NCBI GenBank assembly: GCA_030674185.1
Contig: CM060307.1
Span: 73,466,699 to 73,530,698 of the forward strand
DNA: 64,000 nt
DNA from: Monoplex corrugatus
Taxonomy: Eukaryota > Mollusca > Gastropoda > Littorinimorpha > Ranellidae
Reading direction: 5' to 3'
Numbering within the stretch: the first letter of the stretch is position 1; the number at the start of each line of letters is the position of its first letter. Below are positions 10,984 to 22,529 of the stretch, one piece after another. The notes under the pieces are model-generated. The model did no database searches. It worked only from the letters and a program-made list of their open reading frames with translations, and was not told where the DNA came from. The translations under genes and the position numbers were made by a program.

Positions 10984-13900
10984 GGACCAGTGGAATACCA
11001 TGGATGGGTGTGCACCATGCATAGGACATACTCAGCAAATGCTGCTGTGGCAAATCTCTGTAAACACTTCATGTTATTCAATATTGTCTCTTGGCACATT
11101 TAAAGACAAGTTGTTTAAACGTTCATTGCCTTCTTCCACATGGTTTTTGTTCAGTAATTTGAAAAAGAGTAGGTAGTTTTTCCATTAGCAACAGTTACAC
11201 CACCACACAAGCAAATAAACAAGAAAGGAAATGAGACACAAAACTTTCTCAGAATATTCCACTAAGTGTTTGCTGTGGGAAACAAATAATTGCCTTTACA
11301 GACATTTTAACTTCTTTAAGCACCAGTTCAGCACAGCCCATATTTACACCAGTGCATTATTTTGTCCATCGACATTTCACTGCTGATTGACCTTTCAGTG
11401 TTCTTTGATTTTTTCTAGTTGCCATTTGATATTTTATCAATGTTTGATCAAATTATGTATCATGAAACTCATTTATCATGTTATTTTATTGCAGTCAGAG
11501 TTATTAGACAGTCTTTTATCAAATGTTGTTTTTTTTATAAGACAGTTTCATTTGTTGCTCAGTTGGGTTCTTGTTCATCTATTTTGGCCATTCTTGAAAT
11601 ATTGTTTCAAAATTCAGTTGCCTGTTTTTTCTTACTTATTTGAAAAAACAACATAGTTTTATTTGGATGACATTTCTCCCAAAAAGTCATTTTGTATGTA
11701 CTGTCACTTGTTTTAAAGTTATGGTTTCATCATGATCATTGCAGGGAAAATTAAAAGAAGTGCTGATCTCCTCTTTCAGTGGTGCTTTTTGTCAGCTTAT
11801 TTCTTTGCCTGTGATATCAGTATTGACAAAAAGAAAGTCTCATCTAGATACACTGCTGTTTTCTGTTCTTTCTTTGTTTTATTTTATGTAAAAATTTGTG
11901 TAAGAGTATTTACTTTTACAGTCAGATTCTCTGCTCCCCCATTTTTATCTTTTGAGGTGAAGTTTTATATGAAATCTTTTTTTACATTTGATATGTATGA
12001 ATTTGTTTCCACTCCATTGAATCTTGAATTATTGATAATGCAGAAATAAATGCCAAACTTGGTTAATAACTCCAGAGGGTAGCAGTTTTTATGTTTGGTC
12101 TGTATTTGTCGGTCACTTGCTTAGTTGTATACCATGTAAGTCTGAATGCTTGTGTCTTGACGTTTTACTGTTAGAATACATGATATGCACAGTTCAGAGA
12201 AGATATACAGTTTGTGTTTCTTGTTTGCACCAGACGATGTAAATCTACGTGTACCCTGTATGTTAGTAATTGATGTGCCATGTACTCAGCTGTCTTTGTT
12301 GATAATTCTTGCCACTTGGAATATAGTTCTTGCCATTTGAAGAGTCTATTATATGTTGTATCATTCTAAATCATGTGTTGTTGATTATGATTGATGAATT
12401 ATGATAAAGGTAGGTTTGTCTGTAAAGTGACACACTAGAAGATCATGCATATAAAAAAATTCTATCAGCACCTCAGTGTTACTACTATGCCGTTTAAAGA
12501 CTACATATATGAATGTAAATTAACCCTTCAAAGAAAAAATTCCAGAGCAAGGCGGTTAAAGCATGCAAATTGTATATTTTCAGACATCCATAAACACTTT
12601 TTATGCTGTTGTGACCTTGATCACATACAATTAGTGTATGAGCCATTGTGGTTAATATATGCTCATAATTTGAGAAAGGTCCATCCATAATGGCCAGGAA
12701 ATATTTGGTTTCATTTTCCAACCCAAAATTGGGTCATGTTATAACAGTCTTTATTCTTGGTTCTTTTTCAAAACAGATAGCAGAAAGGTGGTAGAAACTG
12801 AAAATCTACCCTGAACCAGTTTTTTTTTTCAAATAGTTTGCATTGCCTTACAAAATCATTTTTATCAAGTTCTGGTCATTACCTGCTGGACTGAATCTAA
12901 ACTGATTTTGTTGAAATCTTATTCATAAAATGGCCAGAAAATCTTTGTGAGTGATGTAATGGTGTAAACGCTGGGAATGTATGGGTCAGTCAGAATCACT
13001 GACCTTCAAGGAAGCTTGAAACAGGGAGGTAATCAGCATATTATATTTGAAACTGAAATTAATTTGTAGAGTGTGGGTTTGTATTGTCTTCTCAGGAAAT
13101 CTTACCCCTGAAACCTTACCCCATTTCCATTCTTGTCATACAAGCCAATAACACAACTGACAAATTGATAATAGTACAATTAAATCAATCTTGTGTAATG
13201 CTATTCTCCAAAATCATTACAGGTCGGGTCGTAAAACAGTGGGATTACCCTAATATGTTTCCACAAGGCAGCATTGTGAAAAGATTTCTTATGCTACTCA
13301 TCAGACTAAACATTGAACAAACTTAACACGCAGCCCAGTATTGATGAGTGGAATATATTATAACAGTTACACAGATGTCAGCATCTCTCAAGCGAGGACT
13401 TTTGACGCTAATATCATTCCAGGTTTTAGGCAGAAGATGAGAAAGAAGTGAGGTCTGTTCTGTAATGTTTTTAAGTAAAAAATGTTTGTCTGTTCGGATT
13501 TTTGTTGTTTTTCCTTCTCTCGTCTGAAACGAAAGTGAATGTACGGTAGTTCATGTGAACGCTGAGTGTTGAATGTACTCTGGGAAATAATCATGTTCAT
13601 GTTAAATGTGCTTTGAGGCATCATCATGTTTGTCAGATGTGGTATCCCACAGTCATACCAGTGATTCGTACATTAACATATCTGAATTTTGTAATGTCAC
13701 AATAATAGCACATTATTTTTATACTTAAATGCACGCATGCCATGCTGTACTATTTAAAGTTGTATCGATTTTGAATTAACTTGATAATAGTACTGATTTT
13801 CTGCATTTTTGATAACTTTGGAAATTGTTAAGGGATAAGAATATCTGTAATGGAAAATGGTCTATGTTCAAGATGATGTCATGGCTTGTGATGGCTTTTT

Positions 13901-15247
13901 AATGTAGAATGCTCAAAGTTGTGTGATCATCGGAGGCTAATTCATTCAAAAAGACAGGACAGTATGCACTTTATTGTTACTGTTCTTGTTTACTGTGTAT
14001 GTGTCAAGCTCCGATAAGAGTTTATGCTTTACAAATGTTTTGTCATTGTAAATACTGAAGGTTTCGGAAAGTGTTGTATAAAAACTACATCAGTCAATAA
14101 GTGATAGAATCCAAAGGAATCATGGCAGATGCCACAAGCTGAGCAGAGACTCTTGTGTGTTGGTGAGGTTATCAAAAGTCTGTGTTATCAGTTGAACTGA
14201 TGGCACTTCAGCTTCCTTTCGTGAGCCACATATTTAACCTTTGTTCATAATATACTGGAAGTGGCAGTTGGGATAGGGGAATCACGGTCCACTTTAATGT
14301 TAAGTATTATCCAAACATATCAGCACCTCAGTATTACTACTATGGGTTCACATGTTTTCCTTCAGACCTGTTGGACATTTTAGTTTGCATGGATTATTTC
14401 TGCACACATGCACTCCTGTTGCTGATGTTTTTGTGTATTTACTTATTATATAGCTTAAGATAGTAACCTGTTTTCTTTTTCTAGCCTAAGCTTAGGGGTA
14501 GAGAAGATGGGAGTTTTCAGGTTTTTTAAAAATTACATTTTTTTAAAAATGGGAGGATCTGATCACAAAATTTAACAAGAGCATTAAATTTCAATTTTAA
14601 TTTAAATTGTTATTGACCCCCCTCCCCCCCCCCCCCCCCAAAAAAAAAAAAACACACACATTTGTCTGCATTTCTCAATAAATTTGATTTTCAGTCATTC
14701 ATCCAAGTACAGCATTTGGGAAATTGGGTAGAAATGAGATACATTGTCACCCATTTTTCCATCATAAACAAGGGTCTTAATTGTTTAAGCATTTTTTACA
14801 GGAACTTATGGTATTAAATGGAGCAAGACTTATGACATTAAAAACAAAACATCGATCAGGAAAAACACCCTCTGCGAATGTATCTTCAGTCAGTTGTTAT
14901 TTACAAGTTCATATAAAGCCTATTTTGCAGCTAAATGAAATGAGTAATTGTATTTCATCAAATTATTCTTCATACTTTGTAAGACATTTGACGTGTATCT
15001 ATATGTGTGACTGCAGTTTATCATGTAAGATCTGTCCAGACAACTAAGAGATAAACTGTATAAAATCAGCAATAGTAGTATAAAAGAGTATGTGATTGTT
15101 CACATATGGAAGTTTTCATCATAGACCTCCTTTTGTCATGTCATATGTGTTATTCAGTATGATGAGCGTGTTGTTATTTAGACTGTCTTTATATGGGAAG
15201 CTGTAGATCTGAAAAATCTGTTGGGGATAGTGTATAAAAAAAGTTGA

Positions 15248-15253
15248 AATAAA
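15248..15253 (+). promoter_or_regulatory. Candidate polyadenylation signal (CCDC125)
   Basis: AATAAA followed 30-45 bp later by a TGTGTATGTGTGTGG tract. It is the best-formed signal downstream of the CCDC125 stop, but 6.5 kb away. Confidence 0.35.
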
Positions 15254-15454
15254 AGGAACTTTAATACATTTTACATTGTCATGTGTATGTGTGTGGTTTT
15301 TTTCTCTCTGTGTATTTGGGTGTGTGCGTGCAAACGTGCATGCTTATGCATTGAAGCAGTGCAACACCAGTTCATTTTCTTTCTCTCTCCCTCTTCACAT
15401 ATATACATGCTGAAGATAAGACACAGGCAATCATCACTTCACACTGAAAATGTA

Positions 15455-15460
15455 TTTATT
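15455..15460 (-). promoter_or_regulatory. Candidate polyadenylation signal (HPDL copy 1)
   Basis: AATAAA on the minus strand, about 1.9 kb beyond the HPDL copy 1 stop codon; another lies at 16405-16410. If used, the two genes would converge with their 3' ends about 200 bp apart. Confidence 0.25.
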
Positions 15461-16557
15461 CAGTTAGTGATAATCTGAAACCTGATCAAAAGACTAGCTA
15501 ATTCAATCATACCTGATTGCCACCTAAAACTTGCTGCATAACACAATATTGTCCACTGCATCCATAAGAAAACTAGTGTGACTGTAGATCAATACATAAT
15601 CATCACAGACTTCTCATAACTGCCGAATATTACAGGATTGTACACATTACATGTCAAATTTTCATGGGAAATGAAAAAAAACAAAAAACAAAAAACACCA
15701 TCAACATAACACAAAACAACACGCTTACCTATCTCATGGCTGGCATTTTCATGAGTATATTATAATAATCTCATTTACTGAACTGTAAGAAAATCAGTGT
15801 GAAGAAACAAAACACCAAGGCTTAAAGGAAAATATAAGGAAAGTTAAAATCACTCTTGAAAAAGAGAAATTAAAGCAGCACTGAAAATCTCGCATGAAGA
15901 TGAGAAATTGAAGCAGCAATGGAAATCATCAACAAAGAGAGATACATGTCTCAAACTTGTTGGCATCTGCAGACAAGTTCTCATGCCAGGTGAACAAAGC
16001 AGACCAATAAAAAGTGGAACCAATCATATCAAAACATTTAGTTTGAGGAAGATTATTTGGGGAGGGGGAATTTATATATTAAAAAAAAAAGAAAGAAAAA
16101 AAGGCTATATTGGTATGAAAGTGTATCTTAACTGCTCTGCACCAAGCTAGCTACACTCTCTTACAATTGTATTCTTTCAAACACGGCACAGGTCAAATTC
16201 TAAAAAAGCAAAATCACACCCATCCGCTTCTAATAGGCCAACATCTTTGGAAATGGTTATCTATTCAGTAGAATACACTGCATCCATTTGTGTCATTAAC
16301 TTGTACGCATTTACTATTATTTGAGTGTTCCATATTCAGAATATTTGAAATATCCCTGGCATTCTTTCGTTGGATTCATTGATGGTAATGATTACCTTAC
16401 AGAATTTATTTTCACACGACTATGGTTTTGCTGGGGAAAAACATCAATGCAAGAAACAAAAACAAAACAAAACAAAAATTGAGGCTAAAATTCAATGTGG
16501 TAATATGCTTTTTGCCGATTTAAAATGTATACAAAAAGGAATAAATGTACAACACTT

Positions 16558-16560
<3 letters not shown>

Positions 16561-16591
<31 letters not shown>

Positions 16592-16608
16592 CGCACGCAC
16601 GCACGCAC

Positions 16609-16654
<46 letters not shown>

Positions 16655-16676
16655 CAGTAACACACACACACACAAA
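16561..16676. repeat. (CA)n with (CGCA)n interruption
   Basis: Two CA blocks separated by GTTCGCACGCACGCACGCACG; the repeated CACACAAACCAGTAA near the end shows a short tandem duplication. Confidence 0.9.
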
Positions 16677-17135
16677 CCAGTAAACAACTTCCGAAAAATT
16701 ACATCCTGGTCAGGAAAAGAAACGGGGCAGATGCTAGTGAAGCACAAATTAGAACTGAAAGAAAAATTTAACATGTCCACAGTTAAATGAATGTGCAGCT
16801 GTATAGATGCTAAACAATCCTCAATAAAACTAGTAAAGGCAGTCCAAAACTGAAAGAAGTAAATGGCAAGTCCAAATTTAAAAGACAGAACAGCTGTATA
16901 AACGATAGACTATCCTATTACAAGAGCACTGGTACAAAATTGTCATACAGACAGAAGTGATTGCTGTTCTACTGAGGGCTTCTAAAGACGATGCTGCTTA
17001 ACAGGATAGACAAATACCAATGCATTTAATGATTTCAGCAATACTTGTACTGCAGCAGTTTAAACTGATTCGTTACACTTGAACAGGATATGAAATATGT
17101 ATCATCTTGGGTTTCTTCTGCCTGCATTTTCTTGC

Positions 17136-17136
17136 A

Positions 17137-17176
<40 letters not shown>

Positions 17177-17195
17177 ATATACACACACACATTCA
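17136..17195. repeat. (CA)n microsatellite
   Basis: CA run with a small TCATAT interruption. Confidence 0.9.
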
Positions 17196-17378
17196 CACTA
17201 TGGCATGACTGTATTAATATGTATCAGTATGAATATATGCGCACATAAATACATCACACACACACACACACACAAACACACGCACACACACATATGAATC
17301 ACATAAAACAGCCATAATGTCAAGCGCTGAGTAAACAATGCATGCAGCCACTATGTTACACTATACTGAAATGCTGCG

Positions 17379-17562
17379 TCATAATTCTTTAGATTTGTTT
17401 GGTGTTCCTTCAGCTCCTTTTTCTCTGAAGTAAGCCTGCACTGACCTCCACAAAGCTGTGATGTTGCCGGATCCAAAGCCTGTAGCCCCAACCCTCTGGA
17501 TCACTTCCAGAAAGAAAGTGTCCGTGTCGAACAGTGGCCGGGTGAATTTCTGCATCAGGTAC
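17379..17562 (-). CDS. HPDL: HPDL copy 1, exon 5
   Basis: Enters in phase 2 (one base completes Arg379) and ends at the stop. It carries the third iron ligand in FFLEVIQR and the C-terminal [15 protein letters not shown] helix. The acceptor is tgcacag. Confidence 0.88.
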
Positions 17563-20350
17563 CTGTGCATGAATTAATAAATTTATCAACACATAGAGAG
17601 AGTCAGTCTTGGTTTTGTGAAGATGACAGTGCAGTGTAAAGACCATTCTACAGATCTCTACAAAGTGCTAACATCACAGATATCATGTGAAAGAAGAATC
17701 CAACTGATAATTAATCATGGGAAATGCCCTAAATCTGTGCATGAACTCTAGTGAGAAAATCTGCATGCATGCACGCAAACCCACACATACATACACACAT
17801 CTCTACTTTGTTTCAAATGTATACTCATAAGCATGACAACAGTGAAAAAATGTGTGTCAAGTACAGAGCTTTCCAAAAATAATTTATTACTATGATTTAT
17901 TAACATTATCTATTATCATCATCATCATCATCATCATCACCATCATTATTATTAGCATTATTATTATTATCAGTAGAGTAGTAGTAGTAGTAGTGGTAGG
18001 GGTGATAGTAGTAGTAGTAGTAGTACCATTATCATCATCATCATTACATTTCTATCAACCCTCTGCAGTGTCTCAAGAGCACAGAAATGCTGAGATCTTG
18101 AAGAAGTAACTGCACATCAAGGGAGATAACAATCATTGTAAACGAGGCTAGCTGACTCATCCTATGGGACTGATGGGCACAATAGTCAAACAGGTAAACG
18201 TTGGACTTCCCATCAGAAAGTCCTGGATTCCACCTTCTCCTCCACCTGGTAGGTAATGGGTGCATGTTTTTTCAAATCTCCCCAGTCAACATGTGTGCAC
18301 ACCTGCCAGAGCTAAACGCATGGCGCACAAATCCGAGATACTTAAGTTGGCTCTGCCCTGCCGGCTTTTAATAGCACGCATCTTTCCCCTTCCCTTCCAC
18401 TCCCCACACCCTTTTCACCCATCCTGCTGCTTGAGCACAAAGACGCGCTACAGAAATAAGACTTTGGTCAACCCTGCCTGGCTAATATTGCACTTGCAGG
18501 CGATCTGGCTAGCAACTAAAGGGTGTCAGAATGGCTGGGAAAATGCAGCCGTGAATGCCCTTTAGGTATACATGATAGAATGTCAAACATTGACGTATAA
18601 GATCCTGTAAGTCATGTCAGTGACTGCCTTCTGAAAACATTCAACACGCATGCCCAAAGAAGACAGATATGCAGACTGTGCAGCAACATACCACTTGTAT
18701 ATTGTGCATAAAACATACGCATACACACATCTGAAAAAATTTCAAAAATCAGAATACTTAAAAAAAAAAAAAGGATTATTTGAAACATGACAGGCTAATA
18801 ATTAAGGCAGTTCTAATAATGAAGTTCTATACAAACCATACCTAACACTGCTAGGCTGGGATGTGCTGTTCATCTCTTTTTCATTTTTAGTACTGCAGCC
18901 ATCATCATCATGTTCTGTGTCGACCAAAATTCCGTTTTTTTTTAGGAGATCCACGTTCATTCCCATGGCAACCATTTCCTTCAGTCTTCCCACCTGAGCA
19001 CCATGGTTAAAATAAACAAGTACATCAATGACTTGATAGAAAACCAAATAAAACTTTAAAAATGTACTGTAATCTTTTCTAGGTGTGGTTTAGTAATAAA
19101 AATCAAGACAGTCAAGCTGTTCTATAATTTCCCTTTTTACACAAAAATTAATTCTTGTTTGCTGTTACACTTAGACTTGGTCTCAATAATGCAATGGATC
19201 ATCTTCTGGAACACTTCCACAGACCCACATAGCTTCTCCTGCTTGCAGGCTCAAGAGCGTCCACTACATCTCCTTCAGTGACCAGCAGCTCTTGAGGTCC
19301 TGGAGGATGTGTTCCACTGTCTGGACTGCTCCTCCTCAGGGGCACTGGTACAAGTCGGAAGCATTTGTTCACAGTTCAGTCTGTAGTGCACAGTCTGCAG
19401 GATGAGAATATTGACTCACATTTTGCAGATCAGGTGCTCTGTGAGATTGATGTTGATGCCTAAAAGTTCCGTTCATGTTCTGCCCCCAGCTTCACCATTT
19501 TGTCCACCTTTTCTTTTCCTAAAATACCACAGAATGGAAAACAACTACTGCAGTGCTTACTGAAGCACTTTTTATTGTTTTTGCAGTGCTTCTTCCAGAT
19601 GTGGCACTTTACTTGTGGTGGTTGCCTCCTGGACTGATATGACATCTGTAAGGAATACTATTTGGCTGTCATGGTTTATGGTTTTATTGATGATGTTTAC
19701 TGCATGGACCAGATCCTCAAACTTGGCTCTGTAGTTTGTGCAGTGAAGATAAATTGGTACTGTTTCAGCCTGCCACTGTCCATTTGGAAATAGGATTTAT
19801 ACCCGGCAGGCCCATCTGCGTAAGCCTGTATCCACGCTTCCTGGGGGTACCTTTCTTCAAGAACAGCCACGGTTGATGCTCTCTTGTTCATGTCACTGTG
19901 CTTGTGTTTGTAGTCAGATGAGGGCTGAGGTAAAGATGATGTTCCTCTGCTCATCTTCCCAAGATGGAGGACCACTGTCAGCTTGCAAGGTCTCTATCTT
20001 TGTTGGTGAATGGTTCTGGAGACTTCTCCCCAACACTTCATTATCTCATAAAATGTTATCCTTTTCAGTCTTCCTGAACTGAGGTCTTCTGTGCATCAGG
20101 CTTTGGAGTACTGAATCAAGGCCTTGTATTTCCATCTCTTCATCAGTGGATGTGTGTATGTCGCATGTTCCACCTTCTCAATTGATGTGGATCTCATTGA
20201 GCTTTCAAAGTTTAACAGCTTGTTTTGTGTAAGGGCATTTTAACTCAGAAAGGTAGTAAAGAGGGGAGGGAATCACATTGCAATATATAATTGCATATAA
20301 TATGTTCTCTATAATTTTCCATTGTTTTTATTCTTTCTCCCCATTTATAG

Positions 20351-20440
<90 letters not shown>

Positions 20441-21071
20441 TGCGTGCATGCGTGCGTGTGTGCGTGTTTCAGCGCTTAGATTTGATTTTATCAAGATTTT
20501 GCACTATATAAATATTGTAATTATTATTATTATTATTATTAAAGATCCAAACAAAACATTTAATTTACGGATCTAATGTTAACATCACTGCAGTGCTTCG
20601 TTCTGGACTTTGTCAAAAGTCTGTTGGTATAACTATAAGACTGTAACTGGGCTGATATCATCCATGAGCTGGAACCGTTACTCAAGGTGTGGCTGTACTT
20701 TACCTTGACAGACATTTTTTAGAATCTATTTACTGGCACACCACTGCATTCACACCAATTTTTTCATGATGTTAAAACCTAATGCACAAGATACTGTTGT
20801 TCATTTTTCTTTCTTTAATGCAATTTTGGTCAGTTTGTCACGACATTAGAGACATTTTTAAATAGAGTACATCAATTACAGCCATTTCAAATTTCAAAGT
20901 ATCAACAGCTTGTTTTTCATAAGGAATTTTCATTTCAGAAAGGTTGTAAACAGTAAAGAGTCAAACATAATGCTGAATTCAAAGATTTAATCTTAGCATC
21001 AACAGCTACTGAATCATGAATGAAAACCCCTTGGCTTTGATTTTAATGGCTTTTTATTTCATTCAATGATT

Positions 21072-21102
<31 letters not shown>

Positions 21103-21168
21103 ACACAGACACACACACACACACAGAGTTGTGAAATCTTCACCGATTCATTTTGTTCCTCAAAATGT

Positions 21169-21211
<43 letters not shown>

Positions 21212-22473
21212 ACTCTCTCTCTCACACACACACACATACACACACACGCACACACACACACACACACGCGCGCGCATGCATACACACACACAATCTCCCT
21301 CTCTTTCTCAATCTTAGGCAAGGGTTAGATACAATAAGCACATTCTTCATGAGTTAGTAACCTTATCAAGGAATCTGCAGTATCTTCTTGTTTCTCCTAA
21401 CTTCAACATGCACTTTACACACCTCTGTGTAGTAGGTGTAAGGGGCCTCGTTAAACTTGACCCCACTGTCCTGTAGCTGACTGATGGTACCAATGATGTC
21501 CCCTGTGTGAAGGCCTATATGCTGCACACCAGCCCCACCATGGTTCTTCAGAAACAAGTCCACCTGGTTGGGACCTGGACAACAACATTTGGGTCTTTTT
21601 ACATCATCAAAAGAACCTTCGCTCAAAACATAATAACATTCAAAGAACTAACTAACTAGTTCATACTAATTACGACAAATACAGCGTCTCAAATTTTCGT
21701 TCAATATTCTCTCGATATGTGGGTCAACAATTACATGCTTCTACACACACTCTCTCTCAGTCTCAGTTTTCCTTGACCTTATATTTTGTTCAGTTTTTGT
21801 TATATCCTCTAAAAATATTGCTTGCCTTCTCTGATCTTCTTCATTGATGTTCCTTTTGTGTTTGCTTCTTTCAAGATTGTCTCATTTGTTTCCTTTGCTG
21901 CCCATGGAACACTTAAGCTAAATTTGATGTTGTTTCTGGTTTGTTTCCTTTTCTTTAGTTTCAACCTAAATTTTCTCATTTCAGGATTATGGTCACAGTT
22001 GCAGTCTGCACCTGCCAATGTTTTTGCTATCTGGAAAGAATATCTAATTCTAAATCTCTTTTTTTATTAAGACGTAATCATTTTATCAATTGGTTTCTTG
22101 TGCTGTCTCCTGTATTCAGCCATGTCCGTTTTCTTTTGTTAGGTAGCTAAAATCAGACCAAGTGTTTCCTTTAATGAATTCAGGATAAATGATACATCAT
22201 TGAATAATTCATTAAATGATACTATCATCGATAATCAAATTACATGACATTAAAATTACATACATGACAAAATTCTGTAACATAATATTCAAACCTTGAT
22301 TGGGCAAAGCCTCTGCAATGACAAACTTGACACTGCCCATGGCCTTGTCTTCTGTGGCCAATCCTGTCTCGGCACATTTCCAGTACTCAAAAGCTTTCAG
22401 CCTCATGCCTATGTCTTCTCCACTGATGACAAAGCCTTCATCTTCACCTTCATCTCTAAACACACACACACAC

Positions 22474-22529
<56 letters not shown>

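Larger units (their letters stand above)
8755..15275 (+). other. Possible long CCDC125 3' untranslated region
   Basis: AT-rich, with no coding segment recognised; open frames here have no domain. AATAAA signals lie at 9404, 12045 and 15248. The last is followed by GU-rich sequence (tgtgtatgtgtgtggtttttt) as expected of a cleavage site. It contains a SINE (10570-10722), a MITE (10804-10983), a trinucleotide array near 10200 and a poly-C/poly-A run near 14620-14652. Which signal is used cannot be decided from sequence. Confidence 0.3.
15461..17378. other. Gene-free stretch beyond HPDL copy 1 stop
   Basis: No coding exon recognised. It holds CA arrays at 16561-16676 and 17136-17195 and otherwise AT-rich sequence; part is probably the 3' untranslated region of HPDL copy 1. 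Confidence 0.4.
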
